Source: Humulus lupulus
Taxonomy: Eukaryota > Streptophyta > Magnoliopsida > Rosales > Cannabaceae
Direction of reading: 5' to 3'
DNA: 64,000 bases
NCBI RefSeq assembly: GCF_963169125.1
Contig: NC_084794.1
Span: forward strand, 86,287,018 to 86,351,017
Position 1 is the first letter of the stretch. Every line of letters starts with the position of its first letter. Of this stretch, positions 24,650-35,748 are shown one piece after another. The position numbers and the translations under genes were made by a program. The notes under the pieces were generated by a model. The model saw nothing but the letters and a program-made list of their open reading frames with translations. It had not been told where the DNA came from and did no database searches.

Positions 24650-27600
24650 GAAGAAGTGGGACCCATTGAGGACCTTGAAGAGGTCCAACTTGATGAAGAA
24701 AATTCGACCAGAGTTGTGAAAGTCGGTAAAAACTTAGAGACAACGACGAAACTAGTACTGGTGGAGATTTTAAGGAGGAACCAGAAGGTCTTTTCCTAGT
24801 CGCACAAAGACATGGTCGGGATAGAACCTACGATCATCAGCCATGTCCTAAACATCGACAAGAGTTTTCCACCAGTACAACAAAAAAGAAGGCTGCTTGA
24901 CAAAGATAGATCGAGGGCCTTGAAAGAGGAAGTCGAGAAGCTGAAGGAGAATGGGTTCATCAGGGTGGCATTTTATCCATCGTGGGTCTCTAATCCAGTG
25001 CTAGTGCCCTAGCCGAATGGAAAATGGCGTACGTGCGTGGATTTTACAGACCTAAATAAAGCTTGCCCCAAAGACTGTTTCCCACTCCCAAGGATCGACC
25101 AGCTAGTCGATGCTACTATAGGGCATGAGATCCTCTCATTCATGGATGCGTACTCCGAGTATAATCAAATTAGTATGCATCCCCTTGATGAAGATCACAC
25201 TAGCTTTCAGATTGATACAGGGCTCTACTGTTATAAAGTGATGCCCTTCGGTTTGAAAAATGCTGGTGCGACTTACCAGCGACTCGTCAACCACATGTTT
25301 AAGGAGTTGATCAGCACAAACATGGAAATCTACGTCGATGACATGCTGGTCAAGTCGAAGAAAGCAGAAGGGCATGTAAGGGATTTGTAGGAGTGCTTCA
25401 ACGTCTTGAACAAATATCAGATGAAGCTAAATCCCCTTAAATGCTCCTTCGGAGTAGGATTAGGGAAGTTCTTGGGATTTATAGTTAACTCGAGAGGAAT
25501 TGAAGCCAATCCTGAGAAAATTAAAGCCCTGATCAATTTGAAATCGCCAGCAAAGATTAAGGATGTTCAAAGCTTAATCGGAAGAATTGCCGCTCTAAGT
25601 AGATTCATTTTAAAGTCAACAGATAAGTGCGTCCCATTCTTTAATCTACTTAGGGGCAATAAAAAGTTTGAATTGACGGAGGAGTGCGAAGAGGCTTTTC
25701 AAGCACTAAAACACATATGGTGCAACCACCCATCCTGTCAAAGTCGGTCGATAAAGAAACTTTGTTCATCTACCTGGCGATCAGGGAATACGCTGCTAGT
25801 GCCGTTTTGGTAAGGGAAGAAAAAGACGTGCAAAAGGCTGTTTACTATGTAAGCAAAAGGCTGATTGGAGCAGAACAGTGGTACCCACCTATCGAGAAGC
25901 TAGCCTATTGCCTAGTTTTGGCCTCCAGGAAACTGGGGCCTTACTTTCAAGCTCATCCAATTACGATCTTGACCGACCAGCCTCTTTGACAAGTCCTGCA
26001 AAAATGAGAGGCTGCAGGTAGATTGCTATAATGGGCAGTCGAACTCGGGCAGTTCGACATATCTTACTTGCCGTGAGCAGCGATAAAAGGACAAGCCCTG
26101 GCTGACTTCATTGAAAAATTCACTGAACTTACGAATAGTGAGTAGATTGAAGAGCCTAACGAGCCTGAATTTCAAAGCCAAGCCCCCGCGTGGAAATTAT
26201 TTACAGACGATTCTTCTAATGAGTGCCATGCTGGGGCAGGAGTGATATTGATAACGGCGAAAGAGCATCGATTTCAATGCGCAATTAGATTTGACTTCAC
26301 TACTTCTAACAATGAGGCCGAGTATGAAGCACTACTCGTTGGATTGCGGTTAGCCAGGGACATGAATATAAAAGTGCTTAACATTTACAGTGATTCTCAG
26401 CTGGTGGTGAATCAAGTCATGGGAGAGTATCAAGCCCAAGGTTTAAAGATGGTTGCCTACTTGAACAAAACAAAGGATTTGTTAGCACAGTTTGATAAGT
26501 ACACCTTTCAGCAGGTACCTCGCGACCAGAATTTGAACTCTGATGCTTTGTCTAAGCTTGCAAGTGCAAAAGATGTTGATACTCTGAACATAGTGCCAGT
26601 TAAGCGACTATCTATACCAAGCATCCAAGCAGAGGGGACCACTCTTGTGATCCAGATGGCGGATATGTGGATGGCACCATATGTAGAGTATCTAACGCAA
26701 GGCGTGTTGCTAGCAGACAGAAACAAAGCCAGGACCCTTCAGCGGCAAGCTGCTAGGTTTATCCTGGTTGATGGAATTTTGTACCAGAGGGGATACTCAA
26801 TGCCACTCCTAAGATGTATTACAAAGGAGAAAGCCAAAGAATTGATGAAGGAGGTGCACGAAGATTTTTGTGGAGACCACGCTGGGGGGCCGAGTTTGTC
26901 AAAAAAGATACTGAGGCAAGGATATTTCTGGCCCACAATGAATGAAGATTCGATGGAATTTGTGCGGAAGTGTGACAAATGTCAGAGATTCTCCAAAATC
27001 CCACGAGCAGCCCCTAACGAGCTTAAACAAATGCAAAGCCCATGGCCATTTGCAGTTTGGGGTATCGACCTAATCAGATCTTTGCCCACGAGAAAAGGCG
27101 GTGTCAAATATGCTGTGGTTGCCATCGACTACTTCACCAAGTGGGCCGAAGCTGAATCGCTTGCAACCATAACGACCAAGAAACTGCTGGATTTCGTGAT
27201 CAAAAACATCATTTGTCGCTATGGATTTCCAAGGAAGATCGTCTCGGATAACGACACCCAGTTCGATAGTGATTTATTCACGGATTTTTGCGAGCAACAT
27301 GGCATTATCAAGAGCTTTTCTTCAGTCGCTCATCCCCAAGAAAATGGACAAGTTGAAGCAGTCAACAAAACGCTGAAGGATACACTAAAAAAAGGCTAGA
27401 AGAAGCTAAGGGGGCATGGCCAGAACAATTTCCTGAAGTACTTTGGTCGTACAAAACTTCCCACCGAACAGCAACGGGACATACTCCGTTCTCTTTGGCT
27501 TATGAATATGAAGCTATGTTGCTTGTTGAGTTAGATCCGCCTTCGCATCGCAGAATAACGTACGAACAAGGCTCAAACAGTCAGCTATTGATGGAATCCC

Positions 27601-27902
27601 TCGATTTGATCGATGAAAAATGAGAGCAAGCCCAACTCCGAGTAGCTGCATACCAGCAAAAGGTCGCCCGGTATTTTAACTCTAAAGTGCGAGAAAGAAA
27701 GTTTAGTGTTGGAGATCTTGTACTCCGAAGAGTTTTTCTAAACACCCGCGACCAAGCTGCTGGAGTACTCGGACCTAATTCGGAAATGCCATACCAGATT
27801 GAAGAAGTCCTTCACCCAGGCACCTATAAACTTGCTCTCTTAAACGGCGATCTCATTCCTCGCTATTGGAATGGAGAACAACTGCGCAAGTACTATCAAT
27901 AA
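24650..27902 (+). pseudogene. Outer Tat element pol (RT, RNase H, archaeal-type RNase H, integrase), degraded
   Basis: RT (24800-25390) begins near VGIEPTIISHVLNID and contains WRTCVDFTDLNKACPKD, LPRIDQLVD, MPFGLKNAGATYQRL and an intact YVDD box. The first RNase H region (25406-25990) includes KAVYYVSKRLIGAEQWY. The archaeal-type RNase H (26180-26560) has FTDDSSNE, NNEAEYEALLVGL and YSDSQLVVNQV. Integrase (26800-27400) has an HH-CC zinc region (CDKCQ) and the D-D-E residues in WGIDLI, SDNDTQF and NGQVEAVN. The tail ends WNGEQLRKYYQ. Stops lie at about 24797, 25010, 25388, 26030 and 26141; frameshifts lie near 25690, at an A-run at 27385-27392, and later. Catalytic motifs survive although the frame is lost, so inactivation is relatively recent. 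Confidence 0.92.
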
Positions 27903-28527
27903 ACAATTCTTCTTAAAGAATTGGCTTGTATTAATTTTACTTTTTACAAGTTTTGAAAAATGGTTGGTCATTTTATGTGACCGATCGCTTATAAGTTTTG
28001 ATCTTATTGATCACTCATACAGATATGTTTCATCCATTTATTACGAGAAATATAAGGGACTGTGCGCAGCCAGTCATTTCTTGCCAATTATTGTATTTAT
28101 TACAAGTATTTTCTCATTACGTGTGTTGTTTTGCTGTATTACAATTTCAATTATTTTGCTCCGAGCAGCATTGTTCAAACAGGTTTTGGTCAAGGCAAGT
28201 GACCAAGGACCTAAAGCTCCTCAATCACTTGGGGGGCATATAAGGTACTAGTAAGCAAAGCATATCATTAAAAGGTATATAAACACATGAGCAAAATAAG
28301 TGAAAGCATGCTAGGGTACTTAGAGTATTTTTCAAAATTTTGTATTTTGTTAAATCAAACCAAAGTGCTATGCTAAGTTCGGTCATGCGAACATATATTA
28401 TAATAAAATAAAAAGGTGTTATAATATAAAAAATGAATTACTTTACACCGCGAGTAGTACTGCTCGGATGTAATTGTCTGATTAAAAGGAAAATAGCTGC
28501 CCATGCAGCAATATAAAATTAATGTCT
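27903..28527 (+). other. Spacer between pol and the antisense gene, with first polypurine tract
   Basis: AT-rich 3' UTR. At 28224-28241 it has ATCACTTGGGGGGCATA, a polypurine tract like those at 35229 (inner element) and 1657 (left element, minus strand). No coding region is supported. Confidence 0.6.
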
Positions 28528-31359
28528 TTATATTATGACCCGTAGGTCGAGTACTTGAAAGATTAAAAGAAATAGCAGGCTACGAAGCCGAAGGATCTTG
28601 AGGGGTACCCAAGTCGACGACATCTGCAGTTTCATTGTCCGCTCCGTCCATGCAAGTCGCCAAGGAGATTTTGGACGAGGCAGGTACCCTTGCCCTCTCC
28701 TCTTCTTCCAGTCGAGCAACGCAGCGGGCTATCTCGGCTTGCATTGCGCGCTTGGGAAGATAGCTAAAGTCCGCCCCTTAGTTGTGTTTCCAGAAGTCAT
28801 AAAAACACATACTCGTGGCGTTCTTGTACCTTTCCAAATTGCTGGCATTGGCTTTTTCAAGCTCCTCAATTCGACCCTCAAAAGTTGTAGTCTCCTGTCT
28901 GCTCGCGATCAAGTCCTCTTCGAGCTTTTTAGCCATGTAGTAATTGACGCGGTTAGACTCCTTGAAGTTGTCTCTCTGCTCGATGGCCTTATCCAGAGCA
29001 CTTTGCTTCTCCTTCAATTCCTCAACCATTTTGTTCTTCTCCCCGAGCACTGCCTCAAGTTGTTCAGTGTATTTTGCTTCAACAGCTTTGAGTTCATTAG
29101 GGTGCCGTTTCTCCAAAGATTTGGACTGCTCGGTGACGGTGCCCGAACGTAGCCTACCGACAGTAAGGGTTAGAAATGCCTGCGATCAGAGAAAAGATTA
29201 GACTGACTGTAGAGTATAAAAGAAGCCGTCTCCACAGGAAAATATAACTTACACTAGCAAATTCATTCAAGGCGCGGGTTAGGATCTGTTTGACATCCAT
29301 TGTCTCAGTCGTAGCCATCGCCTCTCGGCAGGGGTCGTGCTTCACAATTTTTGCGACCCTGTCTTTGACCGATCTGAAGGCACGACTTGTTATGTCACCC
29401 CTAGTGGAAGCAGGACAGGCCTGCTGAGTCTGATCAGTTGGAACTGGTGGAGATGGTGTCAACCCGGCAGGAGTAGGGGAAGTCTGCTGCTCGAGAGGAG
29501 AAGAGGTTGGTGTTGCATTGGCTGAGGGTCTGTCCTCCGGGAGGCTTGCAGTGCGAGACTTCTTAGCCTGAGGAATTTTACTGCTTTCTCTAAGATGCCT
29601 CTTGCTCGCTTTCTTTTTGCTCGAGGGAGCCTTGGGATCCTCAGGGGCACTGTATAAGTCGAACACGCACTTAGAGTCCATATCTGGAACAAAAGAAAAC
29701 ATTCGAGCAATGAGATAGTATAACACAATTAAGTAAGTTATGTCAGGAAAAGAAACAAAAAAAATTGTAAGTGAAATACCCGAGCTATCATAATTGGTCG
29801 CTACATTATATACTATACTAGTCTTATACTCACTCTATGGCATGAAGAAAGCTAAATCTAAATTTGGAGCGTACTTAAAATTGCCATCCCCGTCAAATAA
29901 GTGACAAGGAATTGGCAAGCTATCTAAGAGCGAGAGATCAGTACCGTTCTCGTCCGAAGATTCGTTGAGGGGCTCGAGAGGTTCGGTGGCCTTCTTTTTC
30001 CCTTTTCCCTTTGGGGCAGGGGGGAGCAACAGCCTGCGGGTTGCTGGAAGGTTCCCTGATTGTTACTCTAGTGGCCCTCCTTGGAGGGGTTTGTTCCATG
30101 TCCGAGTACTGCTCGGGAACTTCTCCGCCAGTAGCACTCCCCGCTGTTGACTCCCTCATGTCCTGATGAGGGGCCAAAAGGCCGACTAGCCTAAGGTTAG
30201 CCTCTATGACCAGATGCTTGACGCTTTTCTCCACATCAGTCATACTGGCCAAGAGGGCTAATCGTAACTCCATGTCAGGAGTGGGGTCTAGTCGCAGCCA
30301 TGGGCCTGAAAGGCATTAAAAGTCTAAGAAAGTGTAGAGGAAAAATTAAAGGAAGATTAACGAACAGTGGTATAAAGGTGCTACCTCCTTGAGTAAATGC
30401 CAGATTGTTTGTGACCATGTCAGTCGTAAGGGAATACTCCTGGTAGTACCTCCCCATGTTCGATATGTGAGTGGTGTCGGTCAGGAAGGTGTGCCCAGTT
30501 TCCTGATGACAAAAGTGAAAAAACCCTGTACCTTCTTGGTTGGGGTTAGACTTGAGGTCGAACAAATAATTAACTTCGTGGGGAGTTGGCACAAGCCATT
30601 TTTTGAGGCTATAAAAGATATAGAGTGTTGCAGACATTCTATACCCATTGGGAGTTATTTGGAAAGGGCAGACCCCAAAGTAGTTGGCCACCCCTTGGAA
30701 GAATGGATGAAGAGGCAAGGTAGCCCCTGCCTCAATATGGTATCTCGACCAGGCGCTGAAGGCGCCTCAAGGAAAATTCGCCCTTTGGTCTTGATTGGGT
30801 CGAACTAATGTCACCCCTGGGAGTCCATATTTTCTGATGTAGTTGGCGATCATCCTGATCGTCACCCGGCTCTCAAGTACAACATAACATTCATCATCTG
30901 GTTGAATGGAATTTTGGGCCTGAGCATGAGTTTGGATATTGGGGTCAGGAATATTTTCTGCTCGACCACTGGTCAAGGGAATTTCAGCCCGAGGAGCAGG
31001 CTGATTTGAAGGATTGAGAGTTTTCTTGTTCTGGGCTGTATTTTTTGCTCGAGCCATATTTTGGATAAGGATATATGGAGTGTTTGAAGTGGCACGAGAA
31101 AAGGGAATGTCAGGTGTAAATATGGAATTTTTTCCTTGTGAATTCTATTCACAAGTGAAGCTCTATGTTACGAGACATCCTGAAAGGGCATCACATGATG
31201 GTGAAGGAGTTGGGGTAAGAGAGTCACCCTCACTAGGCGAGGAACTTCGGCCACTCGCCGATCCAAACTTCACCCTCGCTATGCGAGGGCCCCTAGCTGG
31301 CCATCCTCGTGCGCCCCATTCCAGCAGGCATCAAGCCTCGTCCACACTCGGAGGAAGAG

Positions 31360-31640
31360 CGTCAGCCTCGCTATGCGAGGGACCCTCGCTATGCGAGGGT
31401 GAGGGCTATGTGGAGATGTCCGTGCTCCTAGCCTCGCGACGCCGCACCTCGGAGGAAGAACATCAGCCTCGCTATGTGAGGGACCCTCGCTATGCGAGGG
31501 TGAGGGCTGTGTTGAGGTATCCGTGTTCCTAGCCTCGCGACGCTGTGCTCGGAAGGAGGAGAGGCAGCCTCGCTATGCGAGGGACCCTCGCTATGCGAGG
31601 GACCCTCGCTATGCGAGGGACCCTCGCTATGCGAGGGTGA
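31360..31640. repeat. Palindromic 18-bp tandem repeats in LTR U3
   Basis: The unit CCCTCGCTATGCGAGGGA is a near-perfect palindrome (CCCTCGC-TAT-GCGAGGG) that can form hairpins. The 5' LTR has runs of two, two and four units where the 3' LTR has one, two and one, which accounts for four 18-bp units of the length difference. Confidence 0.9.
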
Positions 31641-32112
31641 GGGGTGTGTTGAGGTACCCGTGCTCCTAGCCTCGTGTCTATGCGATCCGCATAGGCCGGT
31701 CCTGACCCTCGGCACCTCGACTTCTCAAGAGCCTCCTTGGCACAGGCATGGGATCACTTAGGGGAATCTTGTTGATAGGCCAAACGAACGTGGAGCATTT
31801 AACGGGAATTGATGAGGACCACCGAGTACGGAACACGTGCGCTGACACGGGGTGTACGGTTATGGAGAGAACAGAGGCACGACCCTATGATCTGCGTCTG
31901 AGGAGTAGTGGAGGTACGGACCTGTACGAAGAGTGGTGAGACCACTGGGACACCCTCGACCATGCGCCGGAGCCGACAGTACTATGTCCAAGGCCACGAC
32001 TCTGACACCATCAAGGTAGACACCACTACGCCCTGAGCCACTACTTTATCAGAGTACCTATGTACGTCCCAGTGGTCTGGGACTTGTTTGTATCCTGGGC
32101 CAATAGAGCCTC

Positions 32113-32125
32113 CCCTATAAATAGG
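32113..32125 (+). promoter_or_regulatory. TATA box of the inner Tat LTR
   Basis: CCCTATAAATAGG, identical in the 3' LTR at 40090-40102. It lies about 200 bp before the LTR end and is in sense orientation with gag. Confidence 0.8.
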
Positions 32126-32320
32126 CTCCAACCCCTCAGGCTAAGGGGTTGGAAAACTGAATGTAAAAACGAGACTTATAAAATATATGCTTCTGGTTCT
32201 CATGCTTGCCTGATTTTTCTCCTGTTGTTTAGAGTTCTTTCTATCTAACTCATAGCTTCTTAGAGTATAGAGATTGAAGTTTTCTAACCATCAATCGTTG
32301 ACGAGTTCTTACTGTCAACA

Positions 32321-32341
32321 GTTTGGCGCCGTCTGTGGGAA
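32321..32341 (+). promoter_or_regulatory. Primer-binding-site region of the inner Tat element
   Basis: GTTTGGCGCCGTCTGTGGG directly follows the LTR. TGGCGCC at this position is common in plant Ty3/gypsy elements. I do not assign the tRNA with confidence. Confidence 0.75.
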
Positions 32342-32387
32342 CGTAAGCACCAAGCTACTGTTCTGCCATTACTTCCGGCAAGGAAAA

Positions 32388-34976
32388 ATGCCGAGACGTT
32401 CGAAGCGTCTCAAGGAGCCTCGAGAGGTGGAGGTCCACCTTACCGGAGTCCAGCTGAAGGCCTCCATGAAGGATCCACCTCCACCCCGAGACATAGACCC
32501 CCCAAGGGACCCTGAGGTTCACCAGAATGACAAGGAGGCCTCGTCTCCGGCCATCCCGCCCGGTGAGAATCCTCCAAGGACAACTACTGCACCACCCGGG
32601 AACGCCAACGAGTTCCCTCCTCCCAAACCACCGAAGGTACCGAACTCCGGCCGGCAAGACCCGGGCCCCTCAACGCACAGACGCGATAAACAACCCCGGG
32701 TCCATTCCGTGAGCTCGAGTTCTAAATCTCGTTTCTATGAAGAGGAGATTCGTGAACTGCACCGTAAAAACCAAAGACTGGAGACTACCCTGGAGAACAT
32801 GCAGGAGGTGCTGAATGGCCTGTTGCAAGGTAAGTCGAACATGACCCTGCCCAAGAGGAAGGAGAAGGGTCGGGAAACCACTGTCCCAGTAGACGACGGA
32901 AGGACCAGACACTCCACCAGTAACACCCCCAGGGAAAAGCCACAAGAGCATCCTAGACCATCGAGGCCACCCCAGGAGCCAAAGCAAGGGAACAATGGTG
33001 GCTCTCGCAACGACGTCGAGGTCACCTCAAAGAGGACGCCCTCAGACCTACGAGAGGAGCTCAACAAGAAGAGGGCGAATAAGAGAACTACCCCTCCTAC
33101 TGTCCCCCGGGACGGCAAAGGAAAGGAAGATGTCAACCCGTCCATGTTGAGGGACTCCCTGAAGAAGAGGAGGCAAGACCTCGATACGGAGATGAAGAGC
33201 CTGCGGAGTAAGATTGTCACCGTGTCTGGAGGGCAGAGCCTTGAGGAAGAGTTCGACTATGAATCGCCTTTCACCAAAGAGATCCAAGCCATTCGACTCC
33301 CAGCCAACTTCAAGGAGCCTCATATGACCCCGTATGAAGGAAGCACCGACCCCAAGTACCATCTAGACGCATTCAATGACTTAATGAAGCTGAGGGGGAT
33401 AAGTAGCGGGGCTAGATGCCACTGTTTCACAGTCACGTTGAAAGGGCCCGCATACAAATGGTTTAAGAGACTTCGACCGGGGTCCGTCAGGTCTTGGCAA
33501 CAATTTTCAGACGAATTTCTCCAGCAGCATCATGCCGTGCGTGATTATACAATGCCAAGGACTAGCCTAGCCAATGTAAAACAGGGCGAAAATGAGAGCC
33601 TAAAAAACTATATCCATAGGTTCAATATGGAAGCAGCCAAAGTGGGGAGCCTGACCCGCAGAGAGTTAAAAATGGCCATCACCGCCGGGGTGCTTCCGGG
33701 AAGCAAGTTGTGGGATAATATGCTCAAGAGGGAAGTCACAGATCTAGATGACTTCTACGAGAGAGCACAGAAGTATATTCGTGTAGAGGATGGTCACACG
33801 AACTTAAAGGCGGGAATGGTCGAGTCCCCTGCACAGCCCCCAACCAATGAAGGGTCGAATGGTGCGAAGAAGAAGAGGGCATACGAAGGATCGAGGGATG
33901 ATCAACATAGAAAACCCAAGCGGGGAAGCGACCATAGGCAAACGGCTTATACTTTCTATACGGACCTGACGGATACAAGGGAGCATATCTACATCACCAA
34001 CGAGAAGCGGGTTCCCTTCAAGAAGCCCCCACCAATGAGGAAGGATCGGTCCCAGAGGGATCCCAATAGGTACTGCCAATACCACAAGGATATTGGTCAC
34101 ACCACAGCAGAATGTATCCACCTGAAAGAAGAAATTGAGGAACTCATCCGCAGGGGGCACCTAGGTCGGTATGTCAGGAAAGAAAGGCTGAAAAAGGAGG
34201 ACGAACCAGTGCTATCTAGGACGCATAGAGAAGCTCCAGAGATACAGGGGGAAGTGAGAACTATTTTCGGAGGTCCAGGGCTTGGGGGAGATTCCCGGAA
34301 AGGACGAGATCGGTATGCTAGAGAAGCCAGGCGAAGTCCACCACTCTGCATTATGAGCTTGGAACAACGACCCCCAAAGAGCTTCAAGGGAGAAAATGAC
34401 TCGATCACTTTCACCGAGGAGGACGCGCGGGGGGTACACTTCCCCCACAATGATCCGCTGGTGTTGACAGTTCAGTTGGTCAACCGGCGGGTGCATCGAG
34501 TCCTCGTAGACAATGGAAGTTCTGTGGACATCTTATATCGCCCCGCCCTGGAAAAGATGGGTTTGGGCATCAGGCACTTGAAGCCTTGTCAATCCTCCCT
34601 ATACGGGTTCGCAGGGGACTCGATACAACCTCTAGGGGTGATCGAATTAGCACTCACTATGGGTGAACAACCCCGACAAACCACGATCATAGCAAACTTC
34701 GTCGTAGTAGATTGCGCCTCTGCTTTCAATGCGGTATTGGGGAGACCATCCCTAAGAGAATTGAAAGCAATCACTTCAATATACCACCTCACCGTCAAGT
34801 TCCCAACTCCTGGTGGGGTAGCGAGTATGAAGGGAGAACAAAGAGAGGCAAGGGAGTGTTATAACACCTCCCTTCACAAGTCAGAGAAGCCATCAGAACC
34901 AACAGCGATGGTGATGCACGGAGGTACAGACCCACAGGGGCAAGACCCCAGAATCACGAAAGGCCCAACCAGGTAA
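32388..34976 (+). CDS. Inner Tat element Gag-protease polyprotein, 862 aa, uninterrupted
   Basis: Start chosen at MPRRSKRLKEPREVEV. The frame is open upstream through the PBS, but that sequence is not coding in relatives. Residues 60-330 are Pro/Arg/Lys-rich with a helical segment (EEEIRELHRKNQRLETTLEN). The Retrotrans_gag region (about 345-500) has LKGPAYKWFKRLRPGSVRSWQQFSDEF cut here as GPAYKWFKRL and SWQQFSDEF, then NVKQGENESLKNYIHRF. A knuckle-like YCQYHKDIGHTTAEC lies near residue 565. The aspartic protease (about 735-830) has VLVDNGSSVDILY and a later AVLGRPSL. It stops at 34976, directly after the protease, with no RT downstream. The product could form particles and process itself, but copying and integration would need helper enzymes. 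Confidence 0.92.
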   Translation: MPRRSKRLKEPREVEVHLTGVQLKASMKDPPPPRDIDPPRDPEVHQNDKEASSPAIPPGENPPRTTTAPPGNANEFPPPKPPKVPNSGRQDPGPSTHRRDKQPRVHSVSSSSKSRFYEEEIRELHRKNQRLETTLENMQEVLNGLLQGKSNMTLPKRKEKGRETTVPVDDGRTRHSTSNTPREKPQEHPRPSRPPQEPKQGNNGGSRNDVEVTSKRTPSDLREELNKKRANKRTTPPTVPRDGKGKEDVNPSMLRDSLKKRRQDLDTEMKSLRSKIVTVSGGQSLEEEFDYESPFTKEIQAIRLPANFKEPHMTPYEGSTDPKYHLDAFNDLMKLRGISSGARCHCFTVTLKGPAYKWFKRLRPGSVRSWQQFSDEFLQQHHAVRDYTMPRTSLANVKQGENESLKNYIHRFNMEAAKVGSLTRRELKMAITAGVLPGSKLWDNMLKREVTDLDDFYERAQKYIRVEDGHTNLKAGMVESPAQPPTNEGSNGAKKKRAYEGSRDDQHRKPKRGSDHRQTAYTFYTDLTDTREHIYITNEKRVPFKKPPPMRKDRSQRDPNRYCQYHKDIGHTTAECIHLKEEIEELIRRGHLGRYVRKERLKKEDEPVLSRTHREAPEIQGEVRTIFGGPGLGGDSRKGRDRYAREARRSPPLCIMSLEQRPPKSFKGENDSITFTEEDARGVHFPHNDPLVLTVQLVNRRVHRVLVDNGSSVDILYRPALEKMGLGIRHLKPCQSSLYGFAGDSIQPLGVIELALTMGEQPRQTTIIANFVVVDCASAFNAVLGRPSLRELKAITSIYHLTVKFPTPGGVASMKGEQREARECYNTSLHKSEKPSEPTAMVMHGGTDPQGQDPRITKGPTR

Positions 34977-35748
34977 GACTAGCAATGAGACTCCCGCGCC
35001 TGGTACAAGTAGTAGCTATGCTTAGTTTGTTGCAGGTTATGCTATTTTAGTAGATAAGAATCAAAGAGGTTACCTAGATAACCTCCCAAGTAGATGTAAG
35101 CCTTTTACCTATCTATATATCGTTGTAATCCGACTACCACGAATGAAACTGTCTTCCACTTCGTGTGTAACTTACTTCTTTATGCGAATATCAACTAAAG
35201 TCCCCGCCGAGATAAATCTCACCAGGTACTTGGGGGGCAGGACGACAAAAGTAAACAAAAAAAAAAATTGTCTCTTATATTCACAAGGATTAGCTACCCT
35301 TATGAATATCAAGGGATTGGTTCAAAAGGATGACCCCCGACGAAAGGCCGACACCCCAAGAGGTGAGGCTGTAAGGAGGGAATCACCCAATAAGTCTAGA
35401 CCGGCCATTAAGCCGGCTAGCCCAAAAAGGGTCTTACAAGGGACCCTTGGAAAAAAAATAGAACTATGTATAAGGACGAGAAGGACGCTTCTCGCAAAAA
35501 GTAACAAGTGCGCGCAAAGAATATAAAAGGACCCCAACAGCCCAACGGGTTAAAGTGTCCTTACAAGCATAACCAAGGTGCACCAGAAAGGTTATCTCCA
35601 TCAAATAAATAAAAAAAAAATGTAATCCACGAACAACAGTGATAAGAGGGACTCATCAGAGCCCCTTAAGCTTGACAAAAAAAAAGAGAGAAGAAATGGT
35701 ACAAGGGATTACATAACAAAAGCATACATAGACAGAGTACAAGGGGAT
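34977..35748 (+). other. Inner element spacer with first polypurine tract
   Basis: No gene is supported. At 35228-35242 it reads ACTTGGGGGGCAGG, matching the tract after pol in the outer element. The short distance from the protease stop shows that pol is absent as a block. Confidence 0.7.

Larger units (their letters stand above)
31115..32320 (+). repeat. 5' LTR of the inner Tat element
   Basis: Starts TGTAAATATGGAATTTTTTCC and ends ACTGTCAACA. TATA box CCCTATAAATAGG at 32113-32125. U3 contains palindromic 18-bp repeats at 31360-31640. Confidence 0.97.

Noticed and set aside
28598..29201. Plus-strand ORF of 184 aa in the antisense region of the outer element
   Set aside because: Shadow of the minus-strand coiled-coil coding region; its composition is Leu/Phe/Ser-rich without a family match.
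31360..31640. CRISPR-like spacing of direct repeats
   Set aside because: The units are directly adjacent without unique spacers, are palindromic, and lie in a plant LTR.
31014..31939. ORFs of 60-170 aa in the inner LTR, repeated at 39204-39916
   Set aside because: They lie in both LTRs, run through palindromic repeats and start codons upstream of the TATA box.
32274..32387. Upstream start of the 900-aa reading at 32274
   Set aside because: It begins in the LTR and runs through the primer binding site; the Met at 32388 begins the Gag-like sequence.
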